Assembly: GCA_903642235.1 (NCBI GenBank) | Contig: CAHJWL010000011.1 | Span: 38,417-102,416, forward strand | Origin: Acidobacteriaceae bacterium | GTDB lineage: Bacteria > Acidobacteriota > Terriglobia > Terriglobales > Acidobacteriaceae | Length of the DNA: 64,000 nucleotides | Direction: 5' to 3' | In this document: positions 17,065 through 25,168 of the stretch, in pieces | How positions within the stretch are numbered: position 1 is the stretch's first letter | Layout of the letters: every line of letters starts with the position of its first letter | The notes under the pieces: model-generated | What the model was told of the DNA's origin: nothing | The model's database searches: none | What the model saw: the letters and a program-made list of their open reading frames with translations, nothing else | Program-made: the position numbers and the translations under genes

Positions 17065-17216
17065 TGCTCTGGTGGATCTCCCGTCAAAACGGAGCGCAAG
17101 ATGGAGCGCAGAAGAAAGCATCGTGCGACGTGTGGCCTGGTGCCAGACTACGGCCTGAGTCGGAAGGCTTGCCTGCACCCGTTTCTTCTCAGGCTATAAA
17201 CAGGGCAGACCTCAGT

Positions 17217-19076
17217 TTACCGGGTGGGCTGGTAGGCGTCCTTCTCTGCCTTGCCGCTGGGATCGATCGGCTTGTCGTCCTCGGGCACCCCCTGCTGCTG
17301 TTTGGGCAGAGCGAAGGGAGTTTTGAGGCCGGTTGTGGCAGCTGTCCGCGTATCTGTCGGCGCGCCTGGAACGGCCAGAGCCGCCTGGTACTCGTGGAGC
17401 GCCTTGCGGCGATCCGGCTGCACGTCATAGAGGCGGCCGAGATAGATGTGCGACCAAGCGAGAGTATTCGGGTTGCGGGCGCTCGAGAGGGTGGCTTCAA
17501 AGTGAGAGACGGCCTCCTCCGGCTGGCGTTCGAGAAGCGCGATGCGAGCCAGGATGTAGTTGGCCTCGGCATGGTCGCCCGCGGGGTCCGAGAGTGCCTT
17601 GTTGGCGAGATCTTCGGCGGCCGGAGCATCGCCCTGAAGCAGTTTCATCTCCGCCAGACGCAGGCCGGTGGGCGGCAGCGCGACGCGACGGACCACATCG
17701 TGCGACTCCTCGGGAAGGAACGCAACCTGCTTCGCTTCATGCACCTGCCGGTCGACGTCCATGCCATAGACCATCTGGCCGATGTTGTCCTTGAGGCTGA
17801 CGTTGCTGTGCTCCTCGAGGATGAGCTGCTGGTAGAAGTAGTTCGTCAGAACCCAGCCGTGGCGGGTGGAGAGATCGGCCGCGTTGCGGCGGGCTGCCTC
17901 CGTCTGGCGCTCGTAGAGGTTCTTTGCAGCATCATACTTCTCGAAGTCGACGCGCTCGCGCATGCCTGCCGGCTTGACCGGCGGTGTGAGGCCGATATCC
18001 ATGGTGCGGGCCTCGATTGCCTTGATCAGGCATTCCGTCAGCAGCGAGACGATGTCGGACTTGTGAACGAAATCAATCGGGGCCTCCTGGACCGGCTTCA
18101 GCAGAGGCAGGAGACGGTCCATGGCGGCGGCCCGTGCGTAGATCATGGGCTCTACCTCGTAGTGGAGGTAGGTGTGGCGGATCTGCTCCATGTGGAAGGA
18201 GCCGGTGGCCGAGGGTGAGACCGCGATGATGTAGTTCGATCCGTAGATGCGGGCGTTTACGGCTGTGGGCGCGAGCATGGGCTCCAGCAGCACAAGAAAG
18301 CGGCGGTCGTCATAGCCGGAGACCGGCGCTCGAAGATAGATGTTCGTGTTCAGAATCATCTTCGTCAGCGGGTCGTGCATACGGTCGAGGATCGCGTTGT
18401 AGGCGGGACGGTTGTCGACCCAGAGAGCATGCAGGTGCGTGGCGTCGGAGAAGTTGTGCACCAGCGGAAGGATGCTGAGGATCTGGGTGGAATCGGGCGG
18501 CAGTTCCGCTTCGTCCGCGGTCGGCGTGAGATCGGGCGAGGTGTAAAGGGCGAGCGAGACGTACTGGGCAACGTTCAGACCGCCGTCAGAGAGCGTGTGC
18601 TGATGAACGTAGGTGCAAAGCGCGTCACGGCTCTTCGCGGCTTCGGGCGAGGCAGCGATGGCGGCGGCGACCTGCCCGCGGATGACGGCGCGGATGGGGT
18701 TGGAGGCGGCGAGATCGGCGTCGTAGCCGCAGATGTTGAGGGCGACGGCCAGATCGAAGAGGGGTTCACTCGTCTCGAGCGTAATGGAGGATCCGGTAGC
18801 GTCAGTTCGCGTGCTGCGGGGCGCGGGGTCCTGGCCACCGCTGCCAGAGGAGGAGCTCTGCGATTGCTTCTGAGGCTGGTTCCTGACCTGACCCTCACCT
18901 TGAGCGGAGACGGGCAGGCGAAGCAGGCCGAGCAGCGCGCATGCGGTGAGAACAGATCGCAGCGCGGACAGGCCGCAGGGGCGTCTGGAGAGAGGTGCAG
19001 CGGCACCGGAGAGAGGGGTCACAACAAGGGTTCGACGCACCCATGGAGTGTAGGAGAGCGTACGGACTGCACGCAA
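17217..19076 (-). CDS. Secreted TPR-repeat protein of unknown function
   Basis: A 619-residue exported protein. The N-terminal hydrophobic stretch (about 39-58) is a signal or anchor, followed by a Ser/Gln-rich linker and a large domain of unknown family (about 95-400). That domain contains DLAVALNICGYD, YLHYEVEPMIYARA and a TNYFYQQL segment. The C-terminal part (about 440-560) has TPR-like helix pairs, such as GLRLAEMKLLQGD and YLGRLYDVQPDRRKALHEY. The tail is Lys/Gln-rich. It starts 23 bases after the anti-sigma gene and so is probably part of the same unit. The start codon (TTG at 19076) is uncertain; no strong ribosome site is seen. Confidence 0.7.
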   Translation of the reverse strand: MRAVRTLSYTPWVRRTLVVTPLSGAAAPLSRRPCGLSALRSVLTACALLGLLRLPVSAQGEGQVRNQPQKQSQSSSSGSGGQDPAPRSTRTDATGSSITLETSEPLFDLAVALNICGYDADLAASNPIRAVIRGQVAAAIAASPEAAKSRDALCTYVHQHTLSDGGLNVAQYVSLALYTSPDLTPTADEAELPPDSTQILSILPLVHNFSDATHLHALWVDNRPAYNAILDRMHDPLTKMILNTNIYLRAPVSGYDDRRFLVLLEPMLAPTAVNARIYGSNYIIAVSPSATGSFHMEQIRHTYLHYEVEPMIYARAAAMDRLLPLLKPVQEAPIDFVHKSDIVSLLTECLIKAIEARTMDIGLTPPVKPAGMRERVDFEKYDAAKNLYERQTEAARRNAADLSTRHGWVLTNYFYQQLILEEHSNVSLKDNIGQMVYGMDVDRQVHEAKQVAFLPEESHDVVRRVALPPTGLRLAEMKLLQGDAPAAEDLANKALSDPAGDHAEANYILARIALLERQPEEAVSHFEATLSSARNPNTLAWSHIYLGRLYDVQPDRRKALHEYQAALAVPGAPTDTRTAATTGLKTPFALPKQQQGVPEDDKPIDPSGKAEKDAYQPTR

Positions 19077-19099
19077 GCAGGAACGGACCCGAGGAAGCG

Positions 19100-19810
19100 T
19101 CAGCCGTGGACCGAGATGCCGGAGAAGGTCATCACGACGTGGCCACGCACCGGGACGCCAAAGACGCTCGCCGGCCGGAAGACGCTGGCCAGCAGGCGAT
19201 CAATGATCTGTGTGCGGCTCGCCGGGTCCTGCGGGCCGGAGACGATGCGGTAGTCATACACCTCTCCGCGGGCGTCGATCGAGGCCTCGACGACGATGGT
19301 GCTGTCCTCCGTGGTGGCAATGGGCTGGATGCCGGTCATGGAGTACAGGTAGTGCGGCGCGGTCATGGCGCCAAGCGGCTCGTCATTCGCCATGACGGGG
19401 TTGGCGGCGCTCATGGCGCCAAGCAGGAAGAGAATGCTGCCGAGAAAGATGACAGCCGCGGCCATTCCGGCGCTGGCCTGCAGAAGAAGCGGTTTCAGAG
19501 CATTCTGCCAGCTCACGGCGAACCGGCCGAGCCGGCTCGGCCAACTGCGTTGACCCTCATGCGAGATGGCAAGGCGCAGGCGAAGGTTGAGATCGGCAGG
19601 AACCCGCGGCGCGTCCAGGGTGGCAAGAGTCTGTTGCATCTGGCGCGTCAGAGCGAACTCCGCGGCGCAGCCCGGGCAGCCTGTAAGGTGATCGGCGATC
19701 CGCCGCATCTCCACCCCGGAGACAGCCCCGTCCAGATAGTCGGAGAGCGACGAGCGCACATGGTCACAGGTTGCAGGCAGGATTTGCGAAGAGATGCTGG
19801 AGGGAGTCAT
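19100..19810 (-). CDS. Zinc-finger anti-sigma factor with a TonB-C-like outer domain
   Basis: A 236-residue regulator. The cytoplasmic N-terminus has a ZAS-type anti-sigma domain with Cys15 and the HLTGCPGC motif (His41, Cys45, Cys48). A membrane helix lies at about 112-134. The outer domain (about 150-236) has the pattern VVVEASIDARGEVYDYRI to VPVRGHVVMTFS, which resembles the C-terminal domain of TonB proteins. It overlaps the sigma stop by 4 bases, the classic sigma/anti-sigma layout, and GGAGGT lies just upstream of the ATG at 19810. The outer TonB-like domain may sense envelope state; that part is inference. Confidence 0.86.
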   Translation of the reverse strand: MTPSSISSQILPATCDHVRSSLSDYLDGAVSGVEMRRIADHLTGCPGCAAEFALTRQMQQTLATLDAPRVPADLNLRLRLAISHEGQRSWPSRLGRFAVSWQNALKPLLLQASAGMAAAVIFLGSILFLLGAMSAANPVMANDEPLGAMTAPHYLYSMTGIQPIATTEDSTIVVEASIDARGEVYDYRIVSGPQDPASRTQIIDRLLASVFRPASVFGVPVRGHVVMTFSGISVHG

Positions 19811-20484
19811 GCAGACCTCCGGGTAGCTAAGGCCGGCTCTGCGCGGCTGACTCTGAGGCACGGGCGGAGCAGATCCCGCAACAGGTGCCGGCCGCGGGTG
19901 AGACGGCTCTTGACCGTGCCCAGGTTCACGCTCAGCACGTCAGCGATCTCCTCATAGGAGAAGCCCTCGATCTCGCGCAGGACCACAACGGTTCGGAAGG
20001 ACTCCGGAAGCTGACGCAGGGCCTGCTCGACACTGGCCCGAAGCTCACCCTGCTCGGCGTGGTCGAGCGGCGTGCCGTGGCCATCGGCAAGGATCATCGC
20101 AAGGGTAGGCGCGTCCTCTTCCTGCTCTGAGGGCGGCGTGTCGAGCGTAATTTCGCGGCGTTTATGGCGAGACCACCAGCGACGCTGGTTCGAGGCCTCA
20201 TGCAGAGCGATCCGGTACAGCCAGGTACGCAGGCTGGAGCCCCCGTTAAAGCTGCGGATCGACCGGAAGACCTTGATGAAGACCTCCTGCGTGATATCGG
20301 AGGCGTCTGCCGGATCGTCAAGGCTGCGGGCGATCAAGGAGTAGAGCGGCTGGTGGTACTGCGCGATCAGAACGGCGAACGCGTCCTCGGAGCCGGCCTT
20401 GAGGTCGGCGATGAGGGAGGCTTCTTCTGTTGAGAAGCCGATCGCACTTGCCAGATTTCCCACGATAGCCGCTGCCTGCGTCAA
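19807..20484 (-). CDS. ECF sigma factor, RpoE-like
   Basis: A group 4 sigma factor of 225 residues. Region 2 carries LYSLIARSLDDPADASDITQ without further break, then FIKVFRSIRSFNGGSSLRTW in two parts. Region 4 carries LPESFRTVVVLREIEGFSYEE and the HTH end GTVKSRLTRGRHLL. TTG at 20484 is preferred because AGAGGA lies 6 bases upstream; the frame extends to a TTG at 20526 without a ribosome site. The sigma and anti-sigma genes overlap, so stoichiometry is probably fixed by coupling. It heads the minus-strand run that includes TPR, rnc and lepB genes. Confidence 0.93.
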   Translation of the reverse strand: MTQAAAIVGNLASAIGFSTEEASLIADLKAGSEDAFAVLIAQYHQPLYSLIARSLDDPADASDITQEVFIKVFRSIRSFNGGSSLRTWLYRIALHEASNQRRWWSRHKRREITLDTPPSEQEEDAPTLAMILADGHGTPLDHAEQGELRASVEQALRQLPESFRTVVVLREIEGFSYEEIADVLSVNLGTVKSRLTRGRHLLRDLLRPCLRVSRAEPALATRRSA

Positions 20485-20640
20485 TGGAGTGTCCTCTAAA
20501 GTACGACCTTCGTGCCAAACACGCAACCTGGTGAGAAACAGCGCCGCCGGCGGCCGAGTGCTCGCTCACTCTACAGGACTTAGACACCAGTGCCGCGACA
20601 AAGGTTCCCGGCGCACGGCAGGCGGATCCACCGCTGCACA

Positions 20641-20669
20641 TTGACGAAAGAGCGTCTGTCCGCCAAGAT
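20641..20669 (+). promoter_or_regulatory. Probable promoter of tRNA-Ala
   Basis: TTGACG at 20641-20646 matches the sigma-70 -35 box in five of six bases. A weak -10 (CAAGAT, 20664-20669) follows at 17 bases. The tRNA starts 19 bases later, as expected for a tRNA promoter. Confidence 0.45.
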
Positions 20670-20687
20670 AGAGGTGTCCCCGCGAGT

Positions 20688-20763
20688 GGGCCTGTGGCGC
20701 AGCTGGGAGCGCGCTTCCATGGCATGGAAGAGGTCATCGGTTCGATCCCGATCAGGTCCACCA
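20688..20763 (+). tRNA. tRNA-Ala (anticodon GGC)
   Basis: A 76-base cloverleaf with encoded CCA. The acceptor arm pairs GGGCCTG with CAGGTCC (one G-T). The D arm has GGCGCAGCTGGGAGCGC. The anticodon arm CTTCC/GGAAG encloses loop ATGGCAT with anticodon GGC, reading GCC and GCT alanine codons. The T arm has ATCGGTTCGATCCCGAT. It stands alone between the sigma factor and a sugar porter. No integrase or duplicated tRNA end is seen nearby. Confidence 0.96.
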
Positions 20764-20843
20764 AACACCCCCCCAGACTCAGGACCTTTAAGGCCGTCGC
20801 AGACCGCGGCTTAGAGTCTCGTCTGCTCAGAATGCAGAGAGCG

Positions 20844-22187
20844 TCAGTGCAGCCCCAGGTGCTGGCTCATGCCCTCGAGCGTCTGGCCTTTGGTCTCCGG
20901 GTAGACAGAGAGAACAACCAGAAACTGCACGGCCATCATGCCGGAGAAGAACCAGAACGGCAGCGCCTTCGAGTAAACCGCGACCAGCGGAAAGAGGTTG
21001 GCGATGACCGCGTTGGCGATCCAGTGCGACGACGAGCCGAGCCCCTGGCCCTTGGCGCGGATGTTGGTCGGAAAGACCTCGCTCAGATAGACCCAGATCA
21101 CGGCTCCCTGCGAGAACGCGAAGAAGACGATAAAGCTGATCAGCAGCGGCAGCAGAAGTTTGAGGTGCTGGTTGATGGTGAAGACGTAGGCTACGCCGGC
21201 GAGCGAAAAGCCGGTGCCGACGGCGCCGATCAGCAGCAGGGTCTTGCGGCCGAGCCGGTCGATAAAGGAGATGCCGAGCAGGGTGGCGACAAGGTTAGCT
21301 ACCCCGATCATGACGGCCTGGTAGGCGCTTGAGACCGAGGAGAAGCCCGCGCTGGCAAAGATGTCGTTGAGGTAGTAGAGGATGGCGTTGATGCCGGAGA
21401 GCTGGTTGAACAGGCCGATCGAGACAGCAAGGAAGATCAAGAGCGTATAGCGGGAGGAGAAGAGGCTGTGCTGCTCGGCCCCGCCTTCGGCATGCAGGGC
21501 GGCCACCATGCTGTCGACCTCGGCCTGTGAATCGGGCGATCCCATGCGGGCGAGGATGAGTTGAGCCTCGTCGATACGGTTCTGCGTGACAAGCCAGCGC
21601 GAGCTCTGTGGAACACTGAGCAGCAGCAGCATGAAGAAGAGGGCAGGAAGCACGGCCACACCAAGCTGCACGCGCCACTCGAGCGCGCCAAAGGCGAAGT
21701 GCGTGATGATGGCATTCGACAAGTAGGCGAGCAGGATGCCGACGACGATATTGATCTGGAACATGCCGACCAGGCGACCGCGCCACTTGGCGGGGGCGAG
21801 CTCGGCAATGTAAACCGGCCCCAGCACCGAGGAGCCGCCGATACCCAGACCGCCAAGGAAGCGAAAGGCCAGAAAGGCCCACCACGGGCCGGCAAAGGCG
21901 CATCCAGCCGCCGAGATGATGTAGAGAATGCCCATGATGCGAAGGGCGGAGCGGCTGCCGATCTTTTGGCCGAGCGGCCCCGAGAACATCGCACCCAGAA
22001 CGGTTCCATACAGCGCGATCGCGACGGTAAATCCCTTCTGGCCCTCGCTCAGCGCGTAGTGCAGCTGCAGCGAGTGGGTCGCACCGGCGATCACGGCAGT
22101 GTCAAAGCCGAAGAGAAGACCGCCGAGAGCGCCGGTCAGCGCGCTTTTGGCCAGCAGAAGGAAGGCTTTGGACCTGTCTGAACTCAT
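20844..22187 (-). CDS. MFS sugar:proton symporter (sugar porter family)
   Basis: A 12-helix major facilitator of 447 residues. Sugar-porter signatures are present: LLFGFDTAVIAGA in helix 1, the R-K-W-R-G-R type loop PAKWRGRLVG after helix 4, and GLFNQLSGINAILYYLNDIF in helix 7. The helix 8-9 loop has IDRLGRKTLL, and the C-terminus ends PETKGQTLE. These place it with xylose, galactose or glucose symporters, though the sugar cannot be told. It is divergent from a GH1-like glycosidase 258 bases away, suggesting shared use of a sugar. Confidence 0.92.
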   Translation of the reverse strand: MSSDRSKAFLLLAKSALTGALGGLLFGFDTAVIAGATHSLQLHYALSEGQKGFTVAIALYGTVLGAMFSGPLGQKIGSRSALRIMGILYIISAAGCAFAGPWWAFLAFRFLGGLGIGGSSVLGPVYIAELAPAKWRGRLVGMFQINIVVGILLAYLSNAIITHFAFGALEWRVQLGVAVLPALFFMLLLLSVPQSSRWLVTQNRIDEAQLILARMGSPDSQAEVDSMVAALHAEGGAEQHSLFSSRYTLLIFLAVSIGLFNQLSGINAILYYLNDIFASAGFSSVSSAYQAVMIGVANLVATLLGISFIDRLGRKTLLLIGAVGTGFSLAGVAYVFTINQHLKLLLPLLISFIVFFAFSQGAVIWVYLSEVFPTNIRAKGQGLGSSSHWIANAVIANLFPLVAVYSKALPFWFFSGMMAVQFLVVLSVYPETKGQTLEGMSQHLGLH

Positions 22188-22445
22188 TGCGTGTTCCTGA
22201 TGGTGGAAGTTTGAAGTCCAACAAACAATAGCAGCCGGACGTGCTGCCGTGGGCGCTCGAGCAGAGGTGATGGAGCAGGCTCGCAGCGGACCTGCTCCCG
22301 AAGTTGCGGCTCAGGCAAAGAACCTGCGGATTTCCGACAACCGCATCCGGCTCGCGGCCATCCAGTCTAGTTGGGCAACGTTTTGGTTGCAGGCATCGGT
22401 CGGAGCACGTACGGGCGCGTTGTTGCACGTTGCGGGAGATCGATC

Positions 22446-23792
22446 ATGATGAAAGAACCAGTTCCCCTGGAAGTGTGGGGCGGCGTGGAATGCACGATCA
22501 ACCGGGTAGGCGACACATTCTTCGATCAGTACGGGCGATCGGGGCACCGCGATCGTCATCTCGAGGCTGATCTTGAGCGGATTGCGTCCCTGGGCGTGCG
22601 GGCTCTGCGGGTCGGCCTGCAGTGGGAGCACTTTGAAGCGACCGAGTCGTGGGAGAGCTTTGACTGCATGCTGGACAGGGTGCGCGCGCTTGGTATCCGC
22701 CCGATTGCCGGTCTGCTGCACCACGGCAGCGGCCCTCCGGGAACGGATCTGCTGGACCCCCGATTTCCAGAGAAGCTGGCGGCATATGCCCTCGCCGTCG
22801 CGGAACGATACCCCTGGCTGATGGACTACACTCCCGTCAATGAGCCGCAGACGACGAGCCGGTTCTCCTGCCTGTACGGCCACTGGTACCCGCATCATCA
22901 CTCCGTCGCCAGCTACGCGCGTGCTCTCGTCCATGAGTTGAAGGGCATCGTGCTCGCCATGCAGGCGATCCGCTCCGTGCAGCCTGCGGCGCGGCTGATC
23001 CACACCGAAGATGGCGGCGCGACCTTCGCCACGGAGGAACTCGGGGCCTTCCACCAGGAGCGGGCGCATCGCCGATGGCTGGGAACCGACCTACTCTGCG
23101 GGTTGGTCGATGAGGCACACCCCATGCTCGACTTCCTCCTGCGGAACGGCATTGCACGGCAGGAGGTTCTCTGGTTTCGCGATCATCCGTGTCCACCCGG
23201 TGTACTCGGGCTGAACTACTACGTCACCAGCGATCGATTTCTCGATCATCGAACAGAGCTCTATCCCGAGTATTTCGTCGGCGGCGATACCGGCAGGGAG
23301 CCGCTGGTTGATATCGAGGCGGTACGTGTGCGCTCGCAGCCGCTGCCCGGCGTTGCAGGCCTTCTTACCGAGGCTTGGCAGCGGTACAAGTTGCCGGTCG
23401 CGATCACCGAGGCGCATCTGGGCGGAGCACCGGCGGACCAGGTGCGATGGCTGGCACAGGTTTGGCAGGGCGCGCAGGCAGCGCAGCGGGCGGGAGCACA
23501 GGTGGAGGCCGTCACCGTGTGGGCGCTGCTTGGGCTATGGAACTGGTCCAACCTGTGCACCATCGATGCCAACGTCTATGAACCGGGCGTGTTTGATTCT
23601 CCTGATGGCGAGCTGCGCGAGTCTCCCCTCGTTCCGCTCATCCGGCAGCTTGCGCATGGGGAGGCTCCAGACGATCCCGCCCTCGGGCAGGCTGGTTGGT
23701 GGCAGCGCGAGGACCGCTTCGCCTACCCACCGTATCCGCCGCTGCAGCGGGCCGCGGCCATGGAAGAAGCCCTGTCGGTCTCGCGCTCCTAG
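22446..23792 (+). CDS. GH1-like glycosyl hydrolase
   Basis: A 448-residue TIM-barrel enzyme related to family 1 glycosidases. The opening LEVWGGVECTINRV is typical of a subgroup in which a GH1-like domain is sometimes fused to a sugar-nucleotide reductase; here it stands alone. The acid/base Glu lies in TPVNEPQ (Glu133) and the nucleophile in VAITEAHLGG. No signal peptide is seen, so it acts inside the cell. The start at 22446 has GGGAG 7 bases upstream; a frame extends to 22371 without support. The substrate is not known. It diverges from a sugar porter and is followed after 5 bases by the convergent lrgB stop. Confidence 0.85.
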   Translation: MMKEPVPLEVWGGVECTINRVGDTFFDQYGRSGHRDRHLEADLERIASLGVRALRVGLQWEHFEATESWESFDCMLDRVRALGIRPIAGLLHHGSGPPGTDLLDPRFPEKLAAYALAVAERYPWLMDYTPVNEPQTTSRFSCLYGHWYPHHHSVASYARALVHELKGIVLAMQAIRSVQPAARLIHTEDGGATFATEELGAFHQERAHRRWLGTDLLCGLVDEAHPMLDFLLRNGIARQEVLWFRDHPCPPGVLGLNYYVTSDRFLDHRTELYPEYFVGGDTGREPLVDIEAVRVRSQPLPGVAGLLTEAWQRYKLPVAITEAHLGGAPADQVRWLAQVWQGAQAAQRAGAQVEAVTVWALLGLWNWSNLCTIDANVYEPGVFDSPDGELRESPLVPLIRQLAHGEAPDDPALGQAGWWQREDRFAYPPYPPLQRAAAMEEALSVSRS

Positions 23793-23797
23793 CCGGA

Positions 23798-24520
23798 TCA
23801 CCAATGCTTGAGCAGCTTCGCCAGCAGCGGAGCCAGAAGAGCTGTCAGCAGGCCGTTAGCGCCCAGAGCGACCCCGGCAAAGGCCGCCGCCAAAGGGTGT
23901 TGCGGGATGACACGAGAGGCGCCGATACCGCTGCCGGCGGTGCCTGCCGCCAGCCCGATCGCTTGCCAGTCCGTAACCCGCAGGCTGCGTGCGACAGCGT
24001 CGATCGAGACCGCGACCAGGATACCCGCGGCGATTGCCAGAACGGCGCAGAGTGACGGCACGCCGCCAATGCTTTCAGCGACGCCGATCGCAATAGGTGT
24101 GGTCAGGCTCTTCGGCAGCATGGAAAGCGCAATCGGCTGACTGGCGCCGAGCGCGCGTGCAAGACCGTATCCCGTAAGTGCGCTGGTCAGGGAGCCGGCG
24201 ATCAGCGCCGCGAGCAGCGGAACCAGACTGCGGCGGATCACCTCGATTGATTGCACCAGCGGGATCGCCAGAGCCACGGTAGCCGGACCGAGCAGGAAAT
24301 GCAGAAACTGTGCGCCTGCGAAGTAGGCCGCAAAGCTGGTGTGCGTGAGTCGCAGCGCAATCCCGATGACAACGACGGCAAACAGGACAGGGTTCGCCAC
24401 GGGCGTCTTCAGGCGGCGCTGCAGTTCGACGCCTGCCAGGTACGCCATAAGGGTCAGCGTGAGCGCGAGAAGCGGCGCCAGCGGAAGGAAAACCGCGGGA
24501 TGGTAGCCAAAGTTCGTCAC
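23798..24520 (-). CDS. lrgB: LrgB/CidB family membrane protein
   Basis: A 240-residue membrane protein with about seven to eight helices. The family motif is seen as LPKSLTTPIAIGVAE and the glycine-rich GLAAGTAGSGIGASR. LrgB works with LrgA in murein hydrolase export control or, in some species, as an organic-acid (pyruvate, glycolate) carrier. It overlaps the lrgA stop by 4 bases, as in most lrgAB operons. No LytSR-type kinase is adjacent, though a LytTR regulator lies 16 kb away. Confidence 0.92.
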   Translation of the reverse strand: MTNFGYHPAVFLPLAPLLALTLTLMAYLAGVELQRRLKTPVANPVLFAVVVIGIALRLTHTSFAAYFAGAQFLHFLLGPATVALAIPLVQSIEVIRRSLVPLLAALIAGSLTSALTGYGLARALGASQPIALSMLPKSLTTPIAIGVAESIGGVPSLCAVLAIAAGILVAVSIDAVARSLRVTDWQAIGLAAGTAGSGIGASRVIPQHPLAAAFAGVALGANGLLTALLAPLLAKLLKHW

Positions 24521-24879
24521 GCCCGCACCCGTTGCTGGCGCTTAAGCAGGCCCTGCAGAACGGCTGCAGTCACCACCAGGGTCAACAGAGTGGAGATCAC
24601 CAGGGAGACCGTCAAAGGAAGCCACGCAGTACGAATCAGGGCGAGGTTGGCCACAATGCCGACTCCCGCGGGCACAAACAGAAGTCCCAGGATCGAGAGC
24701 AGGCCTTCCGCAGTGCGGGCGAGAGCGGGGTTCAGCTCCTGCTTTGACCGAAGCAGCCACACTGTAAGCAATCCCATGCCCAGCACGGGTCCGGGTAACG
24801 GAAGGTGAAGCAGCGTATGCAGCAGCTCTCCGAAGAGCTGGAAAAGAAGCAGCGTGGCGACGGACTGAAGGAGGGCCAT
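24517..24879 (-). CDS. lrgA: LrgA/CidA family membrane protein
   Basis: A 120-residue protein with four membrane helices. The family pattern is LLFQLFGELLHTLL, PLPGPVLGMGLL, and LLFVPAGVGIVA. It pairs with LrgB, whose gene overlaps by 4 bases. The ATG at 24879 gives the family's usual length; the frame extends to a TTG at 24945, adding a non-helical tail. Neither start has a clear ribosome site. Confidence 0.9.
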   Translation of the reverse strand: MALLQSVATLLLFQLFGELLHTLLHLPLPGPVLGMGLLTVWLLRSKQELNPALARTAEGLLSILGLLFVPAGVGIVANLALIRTAWLPLTVSLVISTLLTLVVTAAVLQGLLKRQQRVRA

Positions 24880-25168
24880 AGCTGAGCGTACGGCATGGGA
24901 CGGAGGCACCAGCACTTCTGCGGAAGGCAGCCGCCACGCGATCAAATGATGTGGCTACGGCCTACCACCGTTGTGTCATTTCGCTTTGCCGGAAGAGAGT
25001 GAAATGTAGTGAAAGCGACACAGCGGCAGCCGCGCCCGGGCGATCGTGCGACGGTCTTGCTCCTGCCTTCTGCTCCCTGCCGCTCCCTGGAGCAGAGGCA
25101 TGGGAGCAGCAGGCATGCACGACGCGGGGCTGCCGTCGTAGAGGGTGTGACTTCTAAGGAGAAATGCG

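Noticed and set aside
14466..18218. Long + strand frames at 14466-15575 and 16791-18218
   Set aside because: They are opposite lepB, rnc and the TPR gene. Their peptides have no domain or start signal.
20688..20763. Integration site at the tRNA-Ala gene
   Set aside because: No integrase gene and no second copy of the tRNA 3' end was seen in the window.
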